NCBI RefSeq assembly: GCF_001969385.1
Contig: NZ_CP014802.1
Coordinates: 62,001 to 126,000 of the forward strand
Length of the DNA stretch: 64,000 bases
Direction: 5' to 3'
Origin: Salipiger profundus
GTDB lineage: Bacteria > Pseudomonadota > Alphaproteobacteria > Rhodobacterales > Rhodobacteraceae
The stretch's first letter is position 1. Every line of letters begins with the position of its first letter. The notes under the pieces were generated by a model. It saw nothing but the letters and a program-made list of their open reading frames with translations, searched no databases and had not been told where the DNA came from. Position numbers and translations under genes: made by a program. Shown here in pieces: positions 51,921-60,021 of the stretch.

Positions 51921-52661
51921 ATGCGACACACCAACGCCCTCATGTTCGTCGCTCTCCTCCTCTTGCCGCTACCCGCGCTGGCAGAACGCGCGCCGCAAAC
52001 CATGGGCCAGGACGCCCGCGTGCGCTCGGTCTGGTACAATCCCTCGGACGTGATCCGCGTGGACACCAACCTGCGGACCAACACCGCGCTCGAGCTTGGA
52101 CGCGGTGAACGGATCGAGCAAGTTCTCCTCGGGGACTCCGAGGCCTTCGATGTCGAGGTTCTATCGAACCGCAACACGGTCTCGGTGAAACCGGTCATCG
52201 GCAGCGCCCACAGCAATATGACCATCTACACCTCGCGGCGTGCCATCGCCTTTGTCCTGACCGAAGGCCGCAGCAAGACCCCTACCTACCGCGTTGCGGT
52301 CAAATATCCCGAGGACCAGCCGGCCCGGACCTCGAGCACGCCCAAGGCGATCGGCACCCGCGACACCGGCTACGAATACGCTGGTGGAGGGCAGGCCCGT
52401 CCTAAGGCGGTCTGGAACGATGGGCATGCGACATATTTCGAGTTCCGCCAGGGGGTCCGCCCCTCGATCTTTGCCGTCGACGGCGAGGGCTATGAGCTGA
52501 CGGTGAACTCGCAGACGCGCGGCCGGGTCGTGCGCGTCGGCGGTGTGGCTGAGGCCTTCACCATCCGGATCGGCGACGAGGTGATCTGCATCCGCCACGT
52601 CGCGGGCGGCAAGACCGTGGACCCGTTCATTCTCCGCAGCCTTGCCGGGAAGGAGTTCTGA
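51921..52661 (+). CDS. virB9: VirB9 outer-membrane core-complex protein
   Basis: A 246-residue periplasmic protein with signal peptide (LMFVALLLLPLPALA). CagX/VirB9 features: YNPSDVIRVDTNLRTNTALE, GDSEAFDVEVLSNRNTVSVK, SNMTIYTSRRAIAFVLTEG, YRVAVKYPED, WNDGHATYFEFRQGVRPSIF and the C-terminal GDEVICIRHVAGG. With VirB7 and VirB10 it forms the outer-membrane ring. It begins 2 bp after virB8 ends. Confidence 0.9.
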   Translation: MRHTNALMFVALLLLPLPALAERAPQTMGQDARVRSVWYNPSDVIRVDTNLRTNTALELGRGERIEQVLLGDSEAFDVEVLSNRNTVSVKPVIGSAHSNMTIYTSRRAIAFVLTEGRSKTPTYRVAVKYPEDQPARTSSTPKAIGTRDTGYEYAGGGQARPKAVWNDGHATYFEFRQGVRPSIFAVDGEGYELTVNSQTRGRVVRVGGVAEAFTIRIGDEVICIRHVAGGKTVDPFILRSLAGKEF

Positions 52662-52662
52662 G

Positions 52663-54177
52663 ATGGCCGAGCACAAGGGCACCGACGATCAGGCTGTCGA
52701 AGACACCGTCTTCGAGAGTGACGGCGCGCCGCGGGAGAAAGCCTACCGCGTTGAGCGCAGGCAGAGCCGCGCGGCGATGGGGCTCAACTCACTCGCCGGC
52801 AAGCTGGTCTTCGGCAGTGTCGGAGGTTGCCTGCTTGTTGTGCTGGCCTACGCCATGGTCGCGGGCGAAGAGGACAGCGCGCCCATAGAGACCTCCAACG
52901 TCACCGAATTTCAGGACGGGGCTACCGGCAGCGGCTTCGGCAACATCGCGCCCGCCGCGGCACCCGAGCCCGAGGACGACGGTTTTGACTTCGGCCTCAT
53001 CCAGGATCAGCTCGACAGTCAGCGCAGCGCCCTCGAAGAGCGCAATGCCTCCCTGCAAGAGCAGGTGCAGCAGCTGCAGAACAGCCTCGCCGATCTGTCC
53101 GGTCGCGCGGGCAACGAGAACAGCGTCCTCGTCGCGGACCTCTCCCGTGCCCTGCAGGAAACGCAGGAGCAGAATGCCAAAATGGCGCAGCAGATGCGCG
53201 AGGAGTTCGCCAATCAGCTGAAATCTCTGCAGGCCGCCAATGAAGAGCGGATGACCCAGCAGGAAGAGACGCTGGAATCGCTGCGCCGGGAAAATCAGAC
53301 GCTCCAGACCGAAATCACCACCGCCAGCAATGACGCCGCGCGGGAGGCCCAAGACGCGGAGGCCGAGCGCCGGAGGCAAGCTCAGCGCGAGAGCGAGCTC
53401 GCCGCACGCCAGCGCCAGCAGCAGGAAGAGCTGCAGGCCCGCATCGAATCCGAAGCGGTGATTTACGACAGTGGCGCAAGCTCAGGTGGCGCGGGATCAT
53501 CGACTGACGGACCTGAGGATACACTCGGCCAGCTGAGCCCTCGCGGAGAGTCACGCGACAGCACGCTGCGCGCCTTTGTCTCTGGTGGCGGTGGGGTAAC
53601 CCCAACGGAGCAGGCGACCGAAATTGCCAATCCCTCTTACACGGTTCTGCAGGGCACGATGATTCAGGCCAGCCTCGAGAACGCGGTCGACTCCTCCCTG
53701 CCTGGCACCGTCTCGGCCGTGGTCAACTACCCGGTCTGGTCCTTCGATCAAACCCAGGTGCTGATCCCTTCCGGCTCCCGCCTCTTCGGGTCCTACAGCT
53801 CGGACATCGATGTCGGTCAGGGGCGGATTCTTATCGGCTGGACCCGCCTCGTGACCCCCGGCGGCCAATCGGTGCAGCTTTCGGCGTTCGGCGGTGACCA
53901 GGTGGGCCGTTCGGGCATCAGCGGGCACGTCGACACGCGCTTCGGAACACGCTTTGGCAACGCCGCACTGATCTCACTCATCGGCGCGGGCCCCAGCATC
54001 GCTGCCGCGCAGATAGACGATGACACCACCTCGGACATGGCCCGCAACGTGACCGAGGATCTTGGCGAAACCACAACATCGGCGGCGGCGGAATACGCCA
54101 CCCTGCCCCCGATCATCACTGTAGAGCAAGGCAGCGCCATCACCGTCATGGTTGATCGTGATCTGGAATTCTTTTGA
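52663..54177 (+). CDS. virB10: VirB10 energy-sensing core-complex protein
   Basis: A 504-residue protein with a cytoplasmic N-terminus, a membrane helix (LVFGSVGGCLLVVLAYAMVA, about 46-66), an unusually long glutamine/glutamate-rich coiled coil (about 110-265), and the C-terminal TrbI/VirB10 barrel: VLQGTMIQASLENAVDSSLP, AVVNYPVWSFDQTQVLIPSG, SRLFGSYSSDIDVGQGRILI, GISGHVDTRFGTRFGNAALI and ITVMVDRDLEF. It spans both membranes. The coiled coil replaces the Pro-rich region common in other VirB10 proteins. Start 1 bp after the virB9 stop. Confidence 0.92.
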   Translation: MAEHKGTDDQAVEDTVFESDGAPREKAYRVERRQSRAAMGLNSLAGKLVFGSVGGCLLVVLAYAMVAGEEDSAPIETSNVTEFQDGATGSGFGNIAPAAAPEPEDDGFDFGLIQDQLDSQRSALEERNASLQEQVQQLQNSLADLSGRAGNENSVLVADLSRALQETQEQNAKMAQQMREEFANQLKSLQAANEERMTQQEETLESLRRENQTLQTEITTASNDAAREAQDAEAERRRQAQRESELAARQRQQQEELQARIESEAVIYDSGASSGGAGSSTDGPEDTLGQLSPRGESRDSTLRAFVSGGGGVTPTEQATEIANPSYTVLQGTMIQASLENAVDSSLPGTVSAVVNYPVWSFDQTQVLIPSGSRLFGSYSSDIDVGQGRILIGWTRLVTPGGQSVQLSAFGGDQVGRSGISGHVDTRFGTRFGNAALISLIGAGPSIAAAQIDDDTTSDMARNVTEDLGETTTSAAAEYATLPPIITVEQGSAITVMVDRDLEFF

Positions 54178-55187
54178 TGACCTCAGCTCCGCCGCGCGCA
54201 TCCTTCCTTGAAAGCTATCTTGCGCCCCTGGGCTCCTATCTCGGGGATCCGGACGTAGTGGAGGTCGCGATCAATCCCGATGGCAGCGTCTGGATCGAGC
54301 GGCAGGGCAACAGCCACATGCAGCGGGCCGAAGGGCTAAGCGTCGCGCCAGCCCAGGCCGCGGACCTCGCCAAGGCCATCGCCTCCGAGGTCGACGTGCC
54401 GCTCTCGACGAAAAAACCGATCGTGTCGGGCAAGATCACGCATGCCGGCGCGCCACTGCGGGCGCAGGTCGTGGCAGCCCCGGTGATCGAAGGCGCACCT
54501 CCGATCTGCTTCCGGCGGTATTCGCAGTCCAAGCTCGAGATCGGGGACATGACGCTTCTGCATGGCGAGCTCGTCGATCTCGACAAGCGCCGCCGGGACC
54601 GGGCGCAGCAGGTTCGTGAGTTGAGCGGTTCGAGCAGGGTCACCGAGGCCATGAGGCTTTGTATCGAGGACCGACTAAACGTGGTGATTTCCGGCGGCAC
54701 CTCCACCGGCAAGACCACCTTTGCTCGCGCGCTCCTCGACATGGTCGACCCGCGCGAACGGCTGGTCACCATCGAGGACGCCTTCGAGCTTTTTCCGAGC
54801 CACGCCAACACCGTCTGCATGAAATCGGACCGATTGCCGGGATCGGAGAAGTCCCCGGCCAAGCTCCTGGAATCCAGCCTGCGGATGCGGCCCGACAGGA
54901 TCATCCTTGGCGAGCTCCGCGGCTTTGAGGCCCTCACCTTTCTCGAAGCCATCAACACCGGCCACGGTGGATCTTTCACCACCATTCATGCAGACACCGC
55001 GCTCAAGGCCATTGATCGGCTTGCCATGATGGTGCTGGGCACTGGGCTGAACATGAGCTTCGAAGAGGTGCGCCGCTACTGTGCGCACAGCATCGACGTG
55101 GTGATCCAGCTTGGGCGCGAAGATGGACGGCGGGGGGTTGCGGAGATTTTTCTGCCGGGGGTATGCGCACCACGACAGCAGGAGTAA
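54174..55187 (+). CDS. virB11: VirB11 T4SS hexameric ATPase
   Basis: A 337-residue traffic ATPase. The N-terminal domain ends near the ERLVTIEDAFEL box; Walker A is ISGGTSTGKTTFARALL (about 172-180), the Asp box LVTIEDAFELFPSH, Walker B MRPDRIILGELRGFEAL and the His box TGHGGSFTTIHAD are all present. It is cytoplasmic and powers substrate transfer with VirB4 and VirD4. ATG overlaps the virB10 stop by 4 bp. Last gene of the virB operon. Confidence 0.93.
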   Translation: MMTSAPPRASFLESYLAPLGSYLGDPDVVEVAINPDGSVWIERQGNSHMQRAEGLSVAPAQAADLAKAIASEVDVPLSTKKPIVSGKITHAGAPLRAQVVAAPVIEGAPPICFRRYSQSKLEIGDMTLLHGELVDLDKRRRDRAQQVRELSGSSRVTEAMRLCIEDRLNVVISGGTSTGKTTFARALLDMVDPRERLVTIEDAFELFPSHANTVCMKSDRLPGSEKSPAKLLESSLRMRPDRIILGELRGFEALTFLEAINTGHGGSFTTIHADTALKAIDRLAMMVLGTGLNMSFEEVRRYCAHSIDVVIQLGREDGRRGVAEIFLPGVCAPRQQE

Positions 55188-55329
55188 AATATACTGAACA
55201 ATATGGCCCCGCCCTGAGAAATATTGAGGCAGCGCCTAAGCGTCCGAGAGCTGAGCGCAGGTCGCGGAGCAGACACGGTTTCTTGGGTACGTATTCCCGC
55301 GCCACCGGCCGCGACCAGCGCCGCACTGC

Positions 55330-55653
55330 TCAAGCGTCGATTGCAAGTTCGTTTAATATGCCCCCTTTCGACAAATGCTCGTTCACCCATTTCGGTTTAC
55401 GGCCCTTTCCGGTCCAGGTTCGAGCGGAGTTTTCTGGATGTGCATACTTCGGCGCCCCTTTTGAGCCTTTCACACCGCCAGGGCCGACAAGCTCGGAAAG
55501 TGAGTAGCCGTACTCCTTGGCCGACGCTTGTGCAGCAGCCAGAGCTTTTGCTTTTTGTCGAGCATCGTAGCTCTCTATAGCCTTTGAAATTTTCTTACTC
55601 AGTTCTGTCAGCTCTTGACGGTCCATCTCGAGGAGATCGATGTTCGAATTCAT
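55330..55653 (-). CDS. H-NS-family (HvrA/H-NS-like) nucleoid protein
   Basis: A 107-residue small DNA-binding protein. The N-terminal oligomerisation helix is DLLEMDRQELTELSKKISKA; the C-terminal H-NS DNA-binding domain reads PKYAHPENSARTWTGKGRKP followed by KWVNEHLSKG, with the (W)TGxGRKPxW core. Such proteins bind curved AT-rich DNA and silence horizontally acquired genes; plasmid copies are thought to limit the fitness cost of plasmid carriage. ATG 55653 has GAGAGG upstream. An AT-rich region of about 100 bp lies in front and may be autoregulated. Confidence 0.88.
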   Translation of the reverse strand: MNSNIDLLEMDRQELTELSKKISKAIESYDARQKAKALAAAQASAKEYGYSLSELVGPGGVKGSKGAPKYAHPENSARTWTGKGRKPKWVNEHLSKGGILNELAIDA

Positions 55654-55829
55654 TTTCGTGCCTCTCTGTTTCGGGTCATCCATTCGAAGTACACTAAATT
55701 TATATAATTTTTACGGAAATATACATCGTTAAATTTTGTATTTATGCTTTATATTCATTCGCGCCAAGCCGTGATGAACTCATCTGAAGACCAAGTTCAA
55801 ACACTTCTACTTTCAGATCGCCACAGAGG
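55654..55829. other. AT-rich intergenic stretch upstream of the H-NS-like gene
   Basis: About 175 bp, strongly AT-rich at 55690-55760. Likely the promoter of the H-NS-like gene and possibly its own target. No gene recognised. Confidence 0.45.
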
Positions 55830-56240
55830 TAGATTGGAAAGGCCCTTGATCACAAAGCGGAGGTGGACCACCCCATCGGAGAAGATCAGTTATGGACTGA
55901 AACTTCATTCTACGGCGCAAACCACGTTCCATCTCTCACAGTCCAGAGCGGTGCCCACGGCTCTGTTGCAAGACAAGGGGATACGCGCCTATATCCCAAG
56001 CCGAAAGAAAGGCAAGACACCGGTCAAATACCCCTCTCGGGCCATTGCTGCGCAACACCCTGCCGGGCAGTGGACAAACGCCGATACAAGCGGCGTAATC
56101 GCATTGAGATCATGTTCAGAAGACTCAAGGACTGGAGGCGTGTGGCCACCCGCTATGACCGGTGCCCGAAGGTTTTCCTTTTGGCCATAGCCCTCACCGC
56201 ACTCGTGATCTACTGGTTATGAATCCTGACCCTTCTGTAT
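55830..56240 (+). pseudogene. IS5-family (IS427-like) transposase 3' remnant
   Basis: Two frames carry one protein: LLQDKGIRAYIPSRKKGKTPVKY in one, then DKRRYKRRNRIEIMFRRLKD and WRRVATRYDRCPKVFLLAIA ending VIYWL in the other. This is the C-terminal DDE part of an IS5-family transposase (YKRRNRIEIMFxRLKDWRR). The frame change lies around 56030-56080 and the N-terminus is absent. GAATCCTGACCC directly after the stop resembles the terminal repeat of this group. It differs from the IS5 remnant at 7586. Confidence 0.8.
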
Positions 56241-56420
56241 CGTAGATCTGCTAGCGTGACCCCGTCACGTGTCCCGGCCAGGACCCGTGACGGGGTGGTG
56301 CGCGACGTCTGACCCTTGTGGCATGGCCACGCTTCTTAGCCTGTCGGCACCGCCTCTCCTTCATTGTCTCGAACAGTTGCCAGCGGCCCTCGTGGGACCG
56401 CGTATCAGAAGGAGGAGAGC
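56241..56420 (+). other. 5' noncoding end of IS110-family element, candidate bridge RNA region
   Basis: About 180 bp in front of the transposase. It contains a strong stem ACCCCGTCACG/CGTGACGGGGT (56258-56268 with 56287-56297) and a small hairpin GTGGC-AT-GGCCAC near 56317. IS110-family elements are known to make a structured bridge RNA from a noncoding end, which programs target and donor recognition. Position fits; the actual RNA is inferred. Confidence 0.45.
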
Positions 56421-57380
56421 ATGGAGAAGGTAACACACGGTCGGATCATCGGGATAGATGTGAGCCGAGACTGGCTCGATATTCACTGGCTTCCGGACGG
56501 TCAGCGTCATCGCATCCCCAATACCGATAATGGCCATGTCGCGGTGTCCGATCTCGCTCACGACCAGAGAGCCGTCGTCTGTTTCGAAGCGACGGGTGGG
56601 CAGGAATGGCGGCTCTGGTCCTATCTTCAGGATGCAGGCGTCGAGGCCCGCCAAGTGCCGCCGGCCCAGGTCAAGGCCTTCGCGCGCAGCCTTGGAACCC
56701 GAGCAAAGACCGACAGGATCGATGCCGAACTCATAGCGCGCTTCTTGGTCTTCAGACCCGAGGCAGGACGAACACTTCCCGCCGAACATCTACGTCTTCT
56801 CAGGGCCTTGACCACCAGACGGGCACAGCTGGTCGAGATGCGAAAGCGGCTTCTGGCGCAGATCCGGGCGCATCGGAAATCGGGAACGGCAGAGCTGTTC
56901 GAGGATATCGATGTGGAGTTGAAGGAGAGGTTGGATGTTGCGATCACCGAGTTGGAAAGCAGAATTTCAGAGCTTTTGGGGCGCTACAGGCATCTCGCGG
57001 ACACCGCGCGGATCCTTCGTTCCGTTCCCGGCATCGGACCAGTCGCCAGCTCAACGCTGATCGCCGAACTTCCCGAACTCGGCGCTCTCACCGGCGAAGA
57101 AGCTGCGGCCCTGACCGGTTTGGCACCAGTGGCGCAGGACAGCGGAACGTTGCGTGGCAAGCGCGCAATCGCCGGTGGTAGACGCGCCCTACGACATGTC
57201 ATGTTCCAGGCAGCGCTGGTTGCCTCGCATCATAACCCGACGCTCAAAGCGTTCGCTGATCGGCTCCGTAAAGCCGGGAAACCACACAAGGTCATCGTCA
57301 CGGCCGTCGCGCGCAAGCTCGTCATCATCGCCAATGCTCTGTGCAAAAGCCGACGGGAATGGGAGCACAGACACCCCTGA
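56421..57380 (+). CDS. IS110-family transposase (intact)
   Basis: A 319-residue DEDD transposase. RuvC-like domain: IIGIDVSRDWLDIHWL (first Asp), VCFEATGGQEW (Glu), AKTDRIDAELIARF (last Asp residues, about 95-99). C-terminal domain: LRSVPGIGPVASSTLIAELP, GEEAAALTGLAPVAQDSGTL, RGKRAIAGGRRALRHVMFQA. ATG 56421 has GAAGGAGGAG in front. It is complete and probably functional. Clearly different from the split IS110 gene at 2381/6488. Confidence 0.92.
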   Translation: MEKVTHGRIIGIDVSRDWLDIHWLPDGQRHRIPNTDNGHVAVSDLAHDQRAVVCFEATGGQEWRLWSYLQDAGVEARQVPPAQVKAFARSLGTRAKTDRIDAELIARFLVFRPEAGRTLPAEHLRLLRALTTRRAQLVEMRKRLLAQIRAHRKSGTAELFEDIDVELKERLDVAITELESRISELLGRYRHLADTARILRSVPGIGPVASSTLIAELPELGALTGEEAAALTGLAPVAQDSGTLRGKRAIAGGRRALRHVMFQAALVASHHNPTLKAFADRLRKAGKPHKVIVTAVARKLVIIANALCKSRREWEHRHP

Positions 57381-57431
57381 AAGATACAGTTGCTAGAGCG
57401 TAAAAGGAGCATTCAAATTCCGCATGCTCGC

Positions 57432-57674
57432 TTAAAGACGGCTGGAAAGGGTGCCCCGGCGGCAGATTGATGGGCGCGCGCGCTCTGCCGAGTAGGCTGT
57501 GATCTGACAAGTACAACAGTGCCAGGCCCGAAGGCGGCCCCTGTCATCTTCCGGACGCCTGCGCCAATGGCACGATTTTCGGGAGCCGCCGCGCCGCACT
57601 GCCAGAAGCCAGAAAATGATCGCCGCGACAGCAAGGATACCGAGTATAGTAAGCACTGTTACCCAGATTTCCAT
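57432..57674 (-). CDS. Small membrane-anchored Cys-containing hypothetical protein
   Basis: An 80-residue protein beginning MEIWVTVLTILGILAVAAII followed by FWLLAVRR: one N-terminal transmembrane helix, then a basic cytoplasmic part with SCHWRRRPEDDRGRLRAW, HCCTCQITAYS and CRRG. The Cys pairs look like a degenerate zinc ribbon. ATG 57674 is chosen; ATG 57704 would add ten residues. Function unknown. Confidence 0.5.
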   Translation of the reverse strand: MEIWVTVLTILGILAVAAIIFWLLAVRRGGSRKSCHWRRRPEDDRGRLRAWHCCTCQITAYSAERARPSICRRGTLSSRL

Positions 57675-58068
57675 TTGCTGCACTGGGATTGATATGGTTT
57701 TCAAAAGTAGACCCTCGTCTGTTAAAATATTAACTTTCTAGACTAGGAGATTAAAAATCGCCTGCCTCTTCACGTATTTTATTCTTAGTCAGAATGCGCG
57801 GAATGGGCTCAGAGCGGGCCTATGGCAACATAGAGTTATTGACCGGTCGAACAACTCCCTACGTCGGTGTTCGAGACGCTAAATGAACTACTGTCGCCCT
57901 TCGCTTCCGCGTGGCCGCAGAAACAGATCCAGAACAGCGTCTAAGAAACGCCGGACTTCAGTAACGTGTGCCGGTCTGCCCACTCCCCGGACTAAACCGT
58001 CCATCATGCCGACGATCTGAGGCGTACCATACACGCGGCGAGGCACCACACAGGCCCTTTGCAGCGCT
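57675..58068. other. Intergenic region between small membrane gene and virD4
   Basis: AT-rich in 57715-57790, GC-rich later. A minus-strand frame from a GTG near 58050 to 57888 could encode about 55 residues (VPRRVYGTPQIVGMMDGLVR and so on) but has no supporting signals. No other gene recognised. Confidence 0.4.
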
Positions 58069-60003
58069 CTAAAATTTCTCGACCTCGTCGAACTTCGCCA
58101 GGTCCGTAGCTCCTGCCCGTCTGGGCCGCCGCCGGGACGTGGCCCCACTTTCACCGTCGCTCTTCCGGCAGGTCTCTGCTCGCGCCCGCATCTCGGCAAA
58201 CCGCTCGCTATACGTCTGGCAAGTCTCGACAGTCTCCTCCGCCTGCACAATCTGCGCTAGGCTCGCGACCTTCTGCTTTGGCTTGGCGGTCAGCGGCGGG
58301 TACGGCAGCGCATGCCCTTGCCGCGCTGCCTCGATCGCCGTGAAGTGGTGATCCTCATAATAGCGAATGTGATGTGCCTGAATCGGATACTGGCCTTCCG
58401 GCAGAACCAGCACCTGATCGAGCGGGAACTGCAGCAGCTTGCCCGGCGAAATCAGCGGTCGCTCTTCACTTCGGCGGCTGATATTGGCGTTATCGTCGAG
58501 CTCGCGGATGCGGCTCTGGCTCTCGGTTTTTGACACCACGGTGTGCTTGCCGAGCATATCCGACAGGACCGTGGCCGTCCGGTCGTCCTGCGGCGTCATG
58601 AACACCTTTACCCCTGCCCCGGCCATGAGGGCGCGACGCCCGGCCTCGCCATAGAGCGACGGGTTGTCTAGACCGGCGATCGACTGAGTGATGATGAAGA
58701 AGCGCCCGCCGAACGAACGGATTGTCTTAATGCTGTTCTCGACCAGCGGCTGGCGCCCGAGCTGATCGAACTCGTCCATGAGAAACATCACCGTGTGTGG
58801 CTCATCCGGCCCAGGCTCTACCCGCTGCAAGGACGCAATAGCTTCGGCGAAGAGGAGACGCACCAGCGGCGCGAGGGTTTTCAGATGCTCGGCCTGCATG
58901 GTGATATAGAGCGTCTGCGCCTCGCGCCGGAAATTCGTCAGGTCAAAATCGCTCTCGTTTGTCGCCCGCACCACTGAGGGGTCATCCCAGAGCTCGAAGC
59001 CCGCGCCACTGATGACGGAGCGATAGCTGTCGGTGATCTTCTGGCTCATCCCCGCCATCTCGGAAAAGATCGTCGCGACGATGGGAATATCAGTCATCTC
59101 GGCATAGTCGCGGTAGGTCTGCTCGGTCTTCCCGCTGCCACCGAAGACCTCTTTGGCAAATCCAAGATTGGGCCGGCCCTGCTCGATTGCAAAGAGGCAG
59201 GCGGCAACGAAGAGCCGCTTGCCGGCCTGGTAGAACCCCTTGGCCTGGTCGCCTTCCACGACGAGGAACTGGTCGGCCAAGGTGTTGAGCGCGGTGTACT
59301 GCTGATCCGCCGAGGACATGGCCGAGATCCGCGACAGCGGGTTGAAGCGGTGTGTCCGCGTCGAGGGGCCACCTTCGGCCTCCACGTAGTCGAAGGGCGA
59401 GAAATACCAGATGCGGTTTCCGAGCCCCTTCTGACGGTGAATGGAGGTCTTCTCGAAGTTCTCACCCTTCACGTCGAGCACAATGGCGCTGCCGGTATGG
59501 TGCAGCAGGTTCGGGATGACAAAGCCCACGCCTTTACCGCGACCGGTCGGCGCCACCATCATCGCATGCGGGAAACGGTTCGGCGTGGCCGAGATGTAGA
59601 GGCCCTTCTTCTTCGGCCGTGCCGTCTTGCCAAATACGAACCCCTCCTCGGAGATCGGCGCGACCATCTTGTTGCGCCGCAGCTCTCGTCGGGTCTGGAA
59701 ATGCGCATCGTCATAGCTGGTGAGCCGTCCACGGTAGACCCCCGCGACACCCACCGCGATGAGGCCAAGTGCCACCGTCCCGTTGATGAGACCAATTACC
59801 TGCAGCGCATCTGGATTGGCCTGCAGCGCGGGCCAGGACCAGCGCAGGAACCACGGCTCGAGCGCATCGAGACTATTGAGGCTCTCGCGGAACACGATGG
59901 CACCGTAGATCGTGGCGAGCATGGCGCCGATGTAGCCACCGGCCAACAGACCGGTGACCACCGCGAGCGGATAGCGCCAGGCGGTGTCGAGCGTCTGGAT
60001 CAT
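58069..60003 (-). CDS. virD4: VirD4/TraG type IV coupling protein
   Basis: A 644-residue coupling ATPase that brings the relaxosome to the secretion channel. Two N-terminal membrane helices (YPLAVVTGLLAGGYIGAMLA, about 12-35; VIGLINGTVALGLIAVGVAG, about 68-90). Walker A is VAPTGRGKGVGFVIPNLL (about 147-155), Walker B HTVMFLMDEFDQLGR, and QSIAGLDNPSLYGEAGRRAL is a TraG block. The C-terminus, after about 580, is variable. It lies 18 bp downstream of the relaxase gene on the same strand. Confidence 0.93.
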   Translation of the reverse strand: MIQTLDTAWRYPLAVVTGLLAGGYIGAMLATIYGAIVFRESLNSLDALEPWFLRWSWPALQANPDALQVIGLINGTVALGLIAVGVAGVYRGRLTSYDDAHFQTRRELRRNKMVAPISEEGFVFGKTARPKKKGLYISATPNRFPHAMMVAPTGRGKGVGFVIPNLLHHTGSAIVLDVKGENFEKTSIHRQKGLGNRIWYFSPFDYVEAEGGPSTRTHRFNPLSRISAMSSADQQYTALNTLADQFLVVEGDQAKGFYQAGKRLFVAACLFAIEQGRPNLGFAKEVFGGSGKTEQTYRDYAEMTDIPIVATIFSEMAGMSQKITDSYRSVISGAGFELWDDPSVVRATNESDFDLTNFRREAQTLYITMQAEHLKTLAPLVRLLFAEAIASLQRVEPGPDEPHTVMFLMDEFDQLGRQPLVENSIKTIRSFGGRFFIITQSIAGLDNPSLYGEAGRRALMAGAGVKVFMTPQDDRTATVLSDMLGKHTVVSKTESQSRIRELDDNANISRRSEERPLISPGKLLQFPLDQVLVLPEGQYPIQAHHIRYYEDHHFTAIEAARQGHALPYPPLTAKPKQKVASLAQIVQAEETVETCQTYSERFAEMRARAETCRKSDGESGATSRRRPRRAGATDLAKFDEVEKF

Positions 60004-60021
60004 GAGAGAGCCTCCCGCTGC

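Noticed and set aside
55245..55310. tRNA-like 3' segment (GGTTTCTTGGGTACGTATTCCCGCGCCACC)-type T-arm and acceptor look-alike after virB11
   Set aside because: Only a partial T-arm-like stretch is visible, without an intact acceptor stem, D-arm or anticodon arm; at most a degraded tRNA fragment.
57888..58050. Possible small gene downstream of virD4 on the minus strand
   Set aside because: No ribosome site, only about 55 residues, no recognised motif; the longer version overlaps the virD4 C-terminus.
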